From: Schizochytrium sp. TIO01 | Taxonomy: Eukaryota > Sar > Bigyra > Thraustochytrida > Thraustochytriidae | Direction: 5' to 3' | Length of the DNA: 64,000 nt | Assembly (NCBI GenBank): GCA_004764695.1 | Contig: SMSO01000032.1 | Coordinates: 3,516,983-3,580,982 of the forward strand | Shown: piece by piece, positions 25,480-37,469 of the stretch | Layout: the number at the start of each line of letters is the position of its first letter | How positions within the stretch are numbered: position 1 is the first letter of the stretch | Translations under genes and position numbers: made by a program | The notes under the pieces: model-generated | Told to the model about the DNA's origin: nothing | Databases searched by the model: none | Seen by the model: the letters and a program-made list of their open reading frames with translations, nothing else

Positions 25480-26103
25480 AAATGTAATAAAATCATTCCA
25501 AGTTATTTAACCTGCATGAACAAAAATCAAGGTTTGTAAATAAGTGCCGAGAGAATGAATGACGTAGTACAAAAAAGCACCGTTTTATTCTTGGGTCGAG
25601 TCGACCGACATGCATGCAGAATCGTCTATAGAGCCAAAAACGCCATGCATGTTGTGGCTTTTCACGACGCAAATTGCACGAAGCCCTGAACTGGAAATCC
25701 TCATTGAAATTAAAAACAAAAAACTCTCTTACCTCAGAGAAATAAATTAAAATCCTATCCGTCGTCATGGATGATAGATAGTGTTAGAGGAAGTGTGTGT
25801 GTGATCAATCAGTTAAATCCAACACGATGGGTATTAACAGACAATCCCAACTTACTTTTAACATTAAAAACCGGATCATTCACAGCAAAGGCCCATTCAC
25901 ATTCCTTACTGGCTAACTGTAGCTTGTCTTCAGGGATGCTGCCTATCTCTGATCGAGTCGAGTAGGCGTCCCAGACGCACTCCGCAAGGATTCTCAAGCA
26001 GGCCACTCGCTCAATGAACTGTGCCTGCCGCCAATGGACGCTTCTCCATCCCGGCGTGAAACCCGCTTTCGATCTATCCGTTCGTGGCATGCGTTGTCTA
26101 TAG

Positions 26104-26180
26104 CAAACAAACAAACAAACAAACAAACAAACAAACAAACAAACAAACAAACAAACAAACAAACAAACAAACAAACAAAC
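26104..26180. repeat. (AAAC)n microsatellite, ~77 bp
   Basis: About nineteen almost perfect AAAC units. The apparent KQTNKQTN and CLFVCLFV proteins on either strand are products of this repeat. Confidence 0.97.
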
Positions 26181-26262
26181 CAATGAAACATAAACAAAAG
26201 GAACGAAATGACGAGTTGTCTGCCACATCTTCGGTTGCGATGACGATGATCTGGCACTTTGA

Positions 26263-26286
26263 CTGATTGATTGATTACAAGATTGG

Positions 26287-26318
<32 letters not shown>
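26263..26318. repeat. (GATT)n microsatellite
   Basis: Two blocks of GATT units broken by a short ACAAGATTG interruption, 80 bp after the AAAC tract. A looser AAAC/AATC-rich stretch follows at about 26425-26460. Confidence 0.9.
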
Positions 26319-26319
<1 letters not shown>

Positions 26320-29300
26320 ACCATCGGGTTCTCACTGCTTTTCTGAAGCCCGACCACGCTTTGCTAATGCGATCAGCGAAGCACTCTAATGCGAAGGAAG
26401 GCACAGCAGCAGCAATCGAACAAACCATCAAACAAACGATCAAACAAACAATCAAACAGCTCATCGAACTCGAGGCACGGCACTTTCAGTGACTTGGTAC
26501 ACACCTTTGGACAAGCAGGGCGTCCGCACACCAGGTCACACAGGAGTGATTGAGACTCTGAAGATGATCTAATGTGATCAATGTAATGGCAGCCCTTCTG
26601 ACATGCACGCACGCACGCACGCACGCGAGCAAGCAAGCAAGCACGCTCGCTCGCTTACTCGCATGTGCCTGTGCTCGAGAGCAATAAGCTTGCACGCAGA
26701 CAGCCCCGTGTGCTTGCAAAGAGCAGAGGGAGGAAGGTTACGTAGTTTCTGTCCCAAGGACGCAGCCATCGTTGGGGATGGGAGTAGGAGGTAGAGCTGC
26801 TGATCTACTTACTACCACGAGCGCAAGCAAGCGCATCGACGATGATGCCGTGCAGTGCATGCATTCTCTTGGCGCGTCTCCAAGTCCTCCTTTCGGCTGG
26901 CTGGGTGGGTGGGTCCCTTGCGGGTCCCTTCCAGGTCGAGGTAGTTTGTCATCTCCGCTGATCGATGCTGCCGCCGCCGCGGGGAAGAAGATGAGCGAGA
27001 ACCGGCGGACGCAGCAAGACCACCAGCGTCCGCTTGGACTGGCCTGCTCGCCTGCCTGCCTGTGCCGTGCCTGGGACGTGCACCCTCGTCGCCCGCCGCT
27101 TCTTTGTCGCAAGCCTCAATAATCTAGTTGGCAAGCGCAGCAAAACGACACGATGCTGCTTTTGGGCGGTCTTGGGATTGATTTTGGGCTCTCGTTATTC
27201 CTGAGAGATGGATGGATAGAGAGAGAGAGAGAGAACTTTGGCACAGGAGAAAACTTTTTATTGTTATTAAGTTCTGGCGTCCAACTTTTAATTGGAATAA
27301 AACTAAAACCAGAAACACGTACGTATAAATGTTGTATTTTCTAGCAGATTTATATTTATTTAAAGAAAAAAATGTGAAAAAAGAAGAAGAGGAAAACCGT
27401 GTTTCTGTATTTTTTAGTGCGATAAAAGGTTTTCCAGCTAGGTGTTAGGTCTGCGCGCCAGGAAGGATGCTTACTCTGCCCAGATTGTCGACGCTCTTCT
27501 TGTTTGGAAAGTAAACATAAATATACGAAACCATACCAGTTTGCTTTGTATTTAATTAAAAATGATCGTATAAATCAATATTGTAAAATAAAAGTTTTAT
27601 TCTTATTATTTTAAGTACACTATACAATATAATACTAGTAGTATGGTTTTACATTAGGAAAGGTAAAACGAGATTCATTGAATGTAGTCGCTCAAAATCT
27701 GCTCAGGTGGACAGCATGTTGCTAACAAAGATGCCTCGGCCCTCACACTTAAAGAAGTCAGGGATCAGCAGCATTGGTGTTGCATGTGCAGCAAGAAAAT
27801 CTCAGAGACCAGGCACCTTGAGCAGAATTATTACGCCGTCCTTCGCAGACGATCTTGGATCTCTGCAGTTCCCAGCGCATTCCTCGCAGCACAGCACTTG
27901 CCGGAGCAGCTCAAACAAGCGGGCGAATCAAACCAAAGGATACGCCAGTGCATCATCTTTCCAAACGAAACCTTGTCAACTAGGTTGCACAACATCTTGG
28001 ACTCCGTGCCAGCTTGAATTGCAATGAATTTGCAAGAGCACGAAGCACCTCGGCTCAGCAGGCTCTGTGAAATCAGGCATTCATCTTCTGTCTGGATGAC
28101 TTCTCAAGTGCTTACCTATGCCCTGCAGCGTGAGCCTGCGCGTGCGTGCATGATTGGACCCTAGTGCAGAGGTCACCGCGAAGTAGAACTCGTGGCCATT
28201 TGGAGATTAAAAAAAGCAAAGCAAAGCAAATAGCTGCTCACCAAAATGTTTGCAATTCGACAGCTCGAAACAATGTGGCATCGGATGCCCTCCTCGCTAA
28301 TGCCAGAGCTTGGTTTGAGTAAATCTATTTGTCATATGAAGCAAATGAGCAAGAATTGTGACGAGCTAATGATAACAAATCAAGCAAGATCAAGGTGCAC
28401 AACATGGTCGCTGGCCTTGTGAACTAAACCAATCAACGTCAGAATAGCACGGATGGCCATCTCAAACCCTATCCCCACAACTCCTCGCCATCAAAAGCTG
28501 ACAGCTTCTCCCTTCCAACTTAAAATACAATCGTGGAACGCCTGAATTGCTAAGGACGCATTTACTTGCACTGCCCCGTCCATCCTTTTTTTATTTCACA
28601 AATTTCAATTCACGATCTGACTGGCAATCCTGTTTTAAAATTTTATAAATTAAAAACACTTTTAGAAAATTATAAATTAAAAATCGCTTCTTTTCAGTAT
28701 TATATATATGAACTACATCAATAAAATAGCAGCTTCCATACTATGATAGTTGGAGAAAGGAGAGCGTCACTGCGAGTGGTCTCGCCAAAGTCTTTCACAT
28801 TATGCCGTGAAGCGAAGATGCCAAGCACATGAGCAAATGGGCAAGTGAACAAATAAGCAAGTAAGCCAATACGCAAGCCTCTCGATCGGCGCTTGTGGCC
28901 GCAATGCAAAGCGCTTCGAGCCTCCCGAGCGCCTTTCTCCAATGCCTGGAGGCCTCAGAGGGGCAGCGCTAAGCTTCGATCCTCAAGCCCAATTTCTGCT
29001 TCAGGAAGGGAGTGCTCCTTAGCATCTGCTACATAGTACCAGTAACCAGCTATCCATAGTTGTAGTAGGAGGGGAGTGCTAGATGACGCTACGCTATATA
29101 TGACTTTCGAGACCGGAATCAACCTACAACTAAGGGCCAAAGAGAGTGAGTAATAAGAGGAAAGTGCACACCCTCGAGGCGCTTCGAGGCGCTTTGAGAC
29201 AAGCAGAGGGCACGAAGTGAGGCAGTCTGAGGGCGCAAGAGCAGGCTCGAGATGCGCCGCTTCGAGATGCGACTCTCTGCACCACAGTTTCAAGCAGATA

Positions 29301-30011
29301 GCTCTCGGGTTGCTGAGGTGACGGAGAGTAGCGGGTAGCAAAATCAGAGAGGGGTCCCCGCAGTCACAATATACGGGTACCCCACAGCAGGGAGCGAAGG
29401 CAGCCTAGGAGAGCGTGGCGATCAAATATAGACAGCGAGGATGCGGGGTGTGTGTGTATCAAAGGACCGCGGCGGTGACAATAGCAGGGTGTACTTGCTC
29501 ATAGGTAGTAGTGTGCTACCTATCTAGTTTGTGCTTCTTACTTCCAGAGCACCACGGAAGCTTCCTGCTTGAGCGTTTCAAGAGATAAAGTGAGATTAGA
29601 ATCACAGTCGGCCTCGTAATTCATTACTTGGACAAGCAAGGCCGGGATCTGCGAGGCTTTGCGGAAGCAGCTAGCTGACACAGTAGAAGCAAAACAGCTG
29701 TCCAGCTTGCTTGTTTTTGTGCAGGACCCCGACTGTTTCCATTTTGTCCAATCTCCAAAAAAACTCCTTTGAGGTTTAATTGGTGCATCGCCAAAGTTTC
29801 GGCTCAATCATTTGTCACCAGCCAGTGCTTAAACATCCAACGTTTACCATCTTGCAGTGCTTATTAATTGATACAGTTTTACAACTCTGCAGAACATGTT
29901 GGATTGCGGCCGGAGGGCTAACTTAGTGCGACGACTTAATCGCAGTCCAGCACGAATTCTATCCAGGTATCAGGTAGGTGGGTTACCTACCTACCACTAT
30001 CTCCCAAAACA

Positions 30012-30038
30012 CATGAATTTCGATGATCGAAATTCATG
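30012..30038. repeat. 27-bp perfect inverted repeat
   Basis: Two 13-bp arms are exact reverse complements around a single central G. It lies inside an unassigned 137-codon plus-strand frame (29896-30309). It could be a protein-binding site or a cruciform-prone site. Confidence 0.85.
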
Positions 30039-30857
30039 GATTCCACTGGTCCTAGTTAATCAATATTCCAACTTGCAGGAATTCAACCAACCAAATCATG
30101 TTCAACTTCGAACGCCAATTGTAGCCAACGCCAAGCAGAGCCTTTGCCACCTCCGCAGACTCCAGTGGTTGCTTCTATCCAAAGGCATCAAACCATCCTC
30201 TGCACGAATCGAGCTAGCTCCCATTCATCATCAATTTCAAGTGCCAAGCAGGCCGCCACTTAGTTCCCTTGTACCATGTAACCATCGGGGCCTGGCGTCA
30301 CGTCCATAGTACCCCACGCTTGTGTCCCTCCTCCTCTGGTTTTGCGATAAATAAGCTAAATCTGTTTCATTTCGTGGTCGATTGTTGGCGCCACTCGCTG
30401 GTGGTCGCTGGGTTTGCCGAAGGCTTTGTAGAACAAACATACATTCATGGACGCAGTGGATGGCTGGCGGAGGCACTCGCCGGCTGGCCAAGAATGCCTG
30501 AGAATGACACGGTCTGGAGCCACCCATGATTGGCGCTGGCCATTTCCTCGCGCCGCCTCACGCGAATTCCCGTCACCACAGTTTTCTCACTGTCTTGTAC
30601 TTCTTCTTCTTTCTTTCTTTCTTTATCTCTCTAGAGAGTTAGATGTCTGTGTGTCTGTGTGTCTGTATAGAACTAGTTAGCCTCTCGCTAGTGTTGGATG
30701 CAGGGGTTAAAAAATGGCATGATTCACAGCTAGTATGGGTGGAAGCGGCGGATGAGGCATTCTCTTTGTCTGCTTTCTTTTGCTCGCATTGGACGCCACA
30801 GTTTACTTACTTACTTTTGGGGGCTCCCGCTTGCAAACTTGGAGAGCTTACAGTGCA

Positions 30858-30888
30858 TTTCTTCTTCTTCTTCTTCTTCTTCTTCTTT
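30858..30888. repeat. (TTC)n microsatellite
   Basis: About ten TTC units. A similar tract is at about 36668-36699. Confidence 0.9.
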
Positions 30889-33482
30889 CAAAGTTGTTGG
30901 TTTTAGCTCTCGTTTGATTGGCTGCCGCTGATTTATGGTTTTATATATAAACATATAAGTACAATAATGATAAAAACAAGACGTTCTTAACTAAAATAGT
31001 TTTAATTAAAAAGAGAGAAAGGGAAAAGAAAAGTACCTTTAGCTAGAGGTAGGAGGAATTTCTGTGTCCTATGCTGGCGATTGATCGACTGATCGATTGA
31101 TCCCTGGCGTCAGCTATATTAGGTCTCGCTTCTCGCAGGTTGTGAAGGTGTCAGGCTGTGAAGATGCGGGAGGAGGGAGATATCTTTGAATCAGTGCAGG
31201 ACCACGGCGGTCTATGGGCTGTTTTGAGGACGCAGCAAACAGCCGCGCGATGGATGGGTGGCTTACCACGTTTTCTTTGTTGAAAGTCAATGCGAATTTC
31301 AAAGAAACTCTAGAGCCCCATTGAAGTGCCTCTTTATAAAGTTCTTCTTCAAGTTTCCACTCTTTTTACAACATAGATTAAAATTGAAAAGTAGAACAAA
31401 ACCTTGGAGTTAAGTACCTTTCGAGGTATTGATTTAGTTTTAGCTTTTGGCTTTTAAAGTTTTATTTATTTATTTATTTATTTTTAATTTTTTAATAGAA
31501 AAAAGAGAATATTTTATTCTCTCCATAAATAAAAAAACAAAAAAAAACAGAGGAAGCTCGTGTCTACCCCCTTTACACGTGCCCAGGTCTCGTGCGACCT
31601 CTTGAGTTTATAATGTAAATGACCTTTCTTCCGACAGCTACGAACGTCCTTGCTAGGGCAGGCGGGGTAGTTTTTGCTATTTGGGCATGCATGAAAGCAC
31701 GCCAATTGAAGTTCTTTGCGCGGAATTCTCGCTGCAAAATTATGAGGCAGGCACGAAGAAGCAGCTCCAAAAAGAGAACTTCCTCCTTGAATTCCGAACT
31801 TCGCCCGCGCCACCGATCTCGACCGCTTTGCTTTTCTTCTGCCTCCGTAGTAAGCACTCAGCGTGCGTGTCGTTTTTTATACTTCAATTCCAAGATTCCC
31901 CTCTCATTTCCATCACCTCCTCAATCTTGATGGAGCATTCATTCATTCTCTACAAACAAACAAACAAAAACAAACAATTAAACAAAACCGTGTGCGGAAC
32001 AAATATTTCCAACCATTTGGCAAAATCAGCTTGAAACTCGTGGTCTTCAAGATCCGCCTTTCCTATTCTATTTCGGGCTCCAAGCAGGCTGAGAGCTAGC
32101 TACCAAGGTCGAAGGCGCTGGCCCGAAAACCTCGTGGCCTCTGCTTTGGCGCAGCCGCGTCCAAGTCCATGAACCCTGATCATCCATCCATCCATCGTCA
32201 TGATCTATCTCAGCTGTTCTTGTCCACCCTCGCTGGCCGCCGCCCTCTTATATTTTAGCTAGCTGGCTATCTAACTGATACATGCGCTGCGCCCACTTTG
32301 AAGACAACTGCAGACCAGGGCGTCCATTCCTGGTCTTTTTGGTCCACTTGCAAAGTCGGGCATCCGCCTATAACCTACTGTGTGCGGCGGGTCTCTACAG
32401 TAGAGCTAATTCTATAACTCACTTGCTGCAGAAGGAAGCAAGCTTCTATTGTGCCGAGGGTCTGAGTGACTGAGCTCTCGCACTTGGACTCCCTCACTCA
32501 CTCCTCATCCCTGCAGGAATAGAATACTCAGTCAATCAAATGAATCAATGAATCAAGATTAAAAAGCGCGTCTCTACTTCTGGCAAACCAGAGACCAGCT
32601 CGAGGAGGAAGTGCTCAAGAATCAAGCCCAAGCTCCACACTGCTCGCAAGGCGGCATATGCTCTGCGCAGCCCTAGGTCGCTTCGTCTCGCCATTTGTGA
32701 AGTTTGCGCAGTATCATAGATATGAAATGAATGCGAAACTAATAGTAAGTGCCTACGTACCTACTAGCGGCATGTATCTGGAGCGGTAACATACGCACAC
32801 TCTTGCCGCTTCTATTTTAATATTTTGTTTAAAAATAACAATAAAAATAGTCAAGTATGTATATAAATTAAATAAACATTTAAAACGTTTTAAAAAATCT
32901 AAGTCCTTTCTTTCGTTCAGAAAGTCTCACTTTTATAGTTTTATTTAGTTTTTTAAAACTAGGGCATTCTAAAAACAAGTTAATGATAATCATGCACGAG
33001 AAACATTGAAGAGCTACTAATAGTAGCTATTTCTAAACTACTGGCAGATCACGGAATAAACTTCTTAAATAAAAACAATTAAGAATTAAAATTAAAAAAA
33101 ATAAAAATAAAAAGACTTTCCATGGTCACAACTTCTTTTGCCCAAGAGTGGGTTGGATGGATTCTCGTGTGAAATCTTCGGAAAACCACATCACATTTGC
33201 ATATTCATTCGATTGTTCTCCAGGAGAGCTGGACGCAGGTAGAAGACAGACGCTTGATTACCAGCAGCTCCCAAGAAAGGGCTGGAGAGAGCGAGACTCA
33301 GAGGACGACGATTCTGCTGTGCTGCTTGCTTGTGTGGAACGGCAAACCTCTGCAACATTCCATCCGCATTCACATCCATATCAACTCATTCCTCATAGCT
33401 CCTTCGCCCATAATCCATCCATAGTAAGAAGGTCCCTTCAGACAATTTGTCAACGATTCCTTCAAATCGATCACGATTAGCA

Positions 33483-33538
33483 GAATCAAACAAAACAAAA
33501 CAAACCAAACCAAAACAAAACAAAACAAACAAACAAAA
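33483..33538. repeat. AAAAC/AAACC-type A-rich repeat
   Basis: About 56 bp of imperfect CAAAA and CAAAC units. They follow directly after an unassigned 107-codon plus-strand frame (33157-33480). Confidence 0.85.
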
Positions 33539-34065
33539 GCCTTGAGGACCAGAAGAAAGGAAGAACGAATTGCAGCCAATAATAGCCTACCGCAGCGAAG
33601 GCCCTCCGCTCCTTTTCAGATACTCCTTACGCTGCCAATTCGAAGGCGCTCCATTCGTTTCTTTCTTTCTTTCTGAGCTGAGCTGAGCGGGAGCGGCAGC
33701 GAAGCGGTTTCGAGGTGCGAGACGAAGCGACCTCGTATCACTATGGAATAATGCGTATGTAGCAGCAGCAGCTTCTTCCGCCTTTTCGAAAACAGTCCCT
33801 CTCGCCAGGCTTGCGGGCCTGCGCCCTCCTAGGCTAAACCCTACCACAGCCCCAATTCCAGCTAGCTAGCTACCGCCAGCTTCCTCCTGCTTACATAAAG
33901 TCCCAACTACGGGCCCGCTTAGGCTAAACGGTAGCCAGCCGCGGGTAGGACCGCGGGCAGACCAGGATATGATATGAAGGCCTCTTTCTTTCTTTCTTCG
34001 CTTCATTAGCTTTTACTTCCTGCGGACTTTGAGGAGGAATGGAGTTTTGGAGACTTCTTCTCTTC

Positions 34066-34129
34066 TCTGCTCTGCTCTGCTCTGCTCTGCTCTGCTCTTG
34101 TCTTGTCTTGTCTTGTCTTGTCTTGTCTT
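34066..34129. repeat. Compound pentamer repeat (TCTGC)n-(TCTTG)n
   Basis: About six TCTGC units switch abruptly to about six or seven TCTTG units, differing at two positions per pentamer. Confidence 0.95.
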
Positions 34130-34261
34130 TCCTTTTCACTTCCAATAAGGTGAGGTGGTTTTCGGTTCTCTTGCTTGTTTCGGGTTGTTTGCCGATTGAG
34201 AAAAGGAGTGTGTGCCATGAGATCTGAGATATTGAATTGAATTCAAATCTGAGATTTTGAA

Positions 34262-34819
34262 TTGAAAAATTCAAATCTGAGAAACGCAGAGTTTGAATTT
34301 GAGGCCGGCTTTGAGAAGGGCGAAGCAAACCGTACCACGGGCAGACTTGGTTCGAGAGGACCTTCTTGCCGATTGGCACTGGCGCTGCACGCACGCATTG
34401 ACTGGGTTGAGCGAATGGCTGGCAGGAGCGAACGAGAAGCGTGTTTGGCCGTTTCGTGGCGCATGGTGATTGAATTGAAGGATGTCCGGTTTCTTGGCGG
34501 CGTCTTGTACATGTCTCTGGACCTGGAGAACGACCTGATCACTTGGCCGCCTGGCTTTTTGATACAAAAAGGTCTCGCAGGCTCGCAAGAAGGATCAGCA
34601 GAACACAGGGAGAGCGAGACTTTGGACTGCGTGGAAGACCGTATCATGATGGATGATGTTGTGGCAACAAAATGCGTTGAAACACGCCAGAGGTACCGAA
34701 ACTCGAAGGGGATACCGACTTGCGCTGCGCTGTGCAAGAGGCTGCGGAAGATGACCGAAGACGCTGCCGTTGAAGTAATTGTTACTGCTGGCACTGGGAT
34801 TCGTGTGCTTGAACGGTAG
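34262..34819 (+). other. Unassigned 186-codon open frame, possible exon or pseudogene
   Basis: An open frame with no ATG at its upstream end. The first internal ATG with a long tail is at 34415, giving 134 residues. The predicted peptide is well balanced in charged and hydrophobic residues, unlike the Ser/Arg/Cys-rich translation of the 252-codon frame opposite it (34243-35001, minus). I recognise no domain. It ends in TAG directly before a GTAAGC that resembles a splice donor. A short frame in another phase (34959-35062) also looks protein-like, so a spliced or decayed gene is possible. Which strand, if either, is coding is unresolved. Confidence 0.22.
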
Positions 34820-34885
34820 GTAAGCAAGTAAGCAAACCAAATCAGGCGGCAGAGCAGCCTCCTGAGGGTCGAATTGGGGCACCTG

Positions 34886-35152
34886 TCAGGTACACATAAA
34901 ACTTTCACTCCGAGAGCAGAGCAACGACTCTGGCCAGCTCGATTCCCTCGCTGATGTAATGTACGCGGAGAGACGATGGCGCTTTGGAGCCAACGAATCA
35001 CGAATGCGGAATATCTTCACGCAGAATTTGTGTGTAATGACTTTATCCGATGACGAGGGAGCACCGCTGTGACTGCCGAGAACAACAACGCAATCCTTCG
35101 GTTTATCCACACACAGAAATCTGCCTACAACCAAATTAGAGAGAGCAGACAT
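34886..35152 (-). CDS. Possible exon of an LSM-fold protein, NAA38/LSMD1-like
   Basis: A frame opening with ATG at 35152 encodes VVGRFLCVDKPKDCVVVLG at about 35075-35130. This resembles the Sm1 core of the NatC auxiliary subunit NAA38/LSMD1, where a G-x-FLC-x-D...V-x-LG pattern ends the motif. The first half of Sm1 (basic strand plus DGR) is missing from this frame. A pyrimidine-rich tract ending TTGTAG at 35125 looks like a 3' splice site. An upstream segment (about 35175-35260, with RYRLKVEP) could supply the preceding strand, with phases that match. The Sm2 half is not clear in this frame. This may be a small spliced gene, a pseudogene, or chance similarity. The family assignment rests on about 18 residues. 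Confidence 0.33.
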   Translation of the reverse strand: MSALSNLVVGRFLCVDKPKDCVVVLGSHSGAPSSSDKVITHKFCVKIFRIRDSLAPKRHRLSAYITSARESSWPESLLCSRSESFMCT

Positions 35153-37169
35153 TATTCCGATGTATCAAAAAAATGAGGAATCTTATATCGACCCGTGGCA
35201 TCATCAGATTGATCGAGAGTGGATGGCTCAACTTTGAGGCGATATCGTAGTTCCATGTGCCGAAAGGCTGTTTTTGCCAGACTTGAAGGCACGTTTTTTT
35301 TTGTTTTCTGTTTTTTGGGGGGTGTGAAGCGCTGACTTCGTAAGTCGTGTCCAGAGTTTGCCAAGGTTTCGTTTTATGATTCTATAAATCATGAGATGGA
35401 GAACAAATGCCCAGAATTCTTCAAGTAGCAGTAGACGGGAGTTACACTGTTACACTGCTTACCCTGAACATTGTTCCAGATTAGAGGTATCATCTTCAGC
35501 AGTGCTATCTACGTACGGATGGATGACATACCGCAGCAAAGTCCAGTTTTAGCAGACTGGTGAAAGAAAGAAAGAAAGAAAGAAAGAAAACCTTCAGCTT
35601 TCGTTATATTCTGCAGTATATATTTCTTTCAAGAACCCAGCTCTTCGATGGGCTCTTTGAGCAGGTCGGCAACAATGTAGGCGAAGCAAAATTGCAGAAT
35701 AAATGTCATGCATGGTCAGCAGCAAGTTTTCACAAACAGCTGCGTCCTTCGTATGCTACCAGCAAAGCGCGAGGCTGGCGGGAGGCATAGCTCTTGTCTA
35801 GCGAGTTTGCTATCAGTGGTCGTGGGAGGTTTCCGAATGGAGAGCCAACTGAAGAAGAAGATAATAATGGGAAACGAGAAGACCTTTGTATCGGGCACAC
35901 TGAAATTACTTAGAAAAAGGGAAGAGAAAGAGAGAGAGAAAAAAAAAACTTTTTTCAAAAAAGATTTCTTAGTTATAACAAAAAAGAGTCATGTACCCAG
36001 TAGGTGATACTACTACCTAGGTGCAAGAAAAAGAAAGAAGAACCGGAAAAAGGATTTTACGAACATTCGTTTTCTTGGGCTTGGAAATGTTTTCTTTCTC
36101 CGCGTTCACGGATTGCGAGCTTCCGGCCTCACACGATTGACGCCAAGATCATAGGTCTGAGTCAATAAGGAACCGCATAGCCTGCACCTTATGCTCCAGA
36201 AGCAATGCTCTCCCATCTTCTCGCAAAGTCCATCAGCCCCGGCCTCTTCCTTCGTCACGTGAGATGGCGCTTTCAACCGATTTCCCACGAGCTCTGTTTT
36301 TTTGCCGTCTTATTTTCTTCATCTTTTAGAAGATTAATTTAAATAAAAAAAAGAAAAAAAAAAAAGGAAAGAATTAAACGCGTGATGATTAAAAGCTGCC
36401 TAGCCTCTAATAAGACTCGACTAAGAGCGGGAACGGAGTAAAACAGACCAACGGGTCTCAAGCAAGTTCTGAAGCAAGCAAGCAAGCGAGCCCTCCCGTT
36501 TCTCTCAGGATACCCGAGTGGACAGCCGCGATACCTTGAAAGAAAAGAAAACCGCGGCCGGCCTGAGCAGAGTAGTCAGGCAGCGAGCAAGGCAACCTCA
36601 AGATGCACCAGGGAGGCCGAGCGGCCTTTTTTTTGTTCATGAAACGAAACCTAAACCGCCATCTATTCTTCTTCTTCTTCTTCTTCTTCTTCTTCTTTTG
36701 GAGAACACGTCACAATGAGTACATCTTTAACTCGAAAAGAACTCGAAGCCAGAAAGAAGAAATAAAGAACGAATGAATGAATGCCAAACAGCGATGAATG
36801 AGCTTTCCAATCAACTGCTAAAGAGGGGGAGATACAAACGAATACAAAAGGCGAAGAGGTAATTTATTTCAGATAGGAATTCAAGCGAAAGCGATCTTTC
36901 ACTCAATCGATTCATCGACCATTGAAAGAACTGTGAAAAGGCAGCGTCCGTATATATCTATATATGTATTGGCAAATGCTTTCTTTCATCGAGGCATAGG
37001 CACACCTAGCGATTTCTTTAGAAGGCAAGGATTCTGTGTATTATTATGCAAAGTTGTACAGGGAAAGAAATTGTGCTCCCTAAAGCGATGGGCACGAACG
37101 ATGAACGGATGGATGGATGGATGCCTGGGACTGGCGGGCTTTGGAGGCGAGAGACTTCGGGGCGTACGT

Positions 37170-37469
37170 TCACTGAGAAGGCACTTCGAGCTTGAAGGAG
37201 AAGCGGCCGCCGCGGCTGACTTGAAGGTCGAGGGAGGTGTTGAAGTCAGACATGCGGAATGCACGCGTCGCGAGGGATGGCGGAACTCCAAAGACCGCGG
37301 AAAAGAAGAAGCTTGAGCACGAGAACGAAATGCGAGAACTGGCAGTGCAGCCAGGACGAAGTGGACAGGACTGACAAGAAGAAGAAGAGGTGGCGACGCC
37401 AGCCGCAGAAGCCTGCGGCGAAGCTTGCTTCCGCCCGTTGGCGCAGCCTTGCTTGCGGCGTTCGTCCAT
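37170..37469 (-). CDS. Possible 99-residue protein or first exon, unknown
   Basis: The frame starts at an ATG (37469) in a strong GCCGCCATGG context and is 99 residues long. The middle is Ser/Cys-rich. The C-terminal 27 codons (from MSDFNTSLDLQV to the stop) use G/C-ending codons much as the confident genes do. No domain is recognised. It is overlapped by a frame on the same strand in another phase and by one on the opposite strand. Support is codon style and start context only. Confidence 0.25.
   Translation of the reverse strand: MDERRKQGCANGRKQASPQASAAGVATSSSSCQSCPLRPGCTASSRISFSCSSFFFSAVFGVPPSLATRAFRMSDFNTSLDLQVSRGGRFSFKLEVPSQ

Noticed and set aside
25809-26464. Apparent 156-182 residue proteins with CLFVCLFV or INQSINQS runs
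   Set aside because: They are translations of the AAAC and GATT microsatellites and have no independent support.
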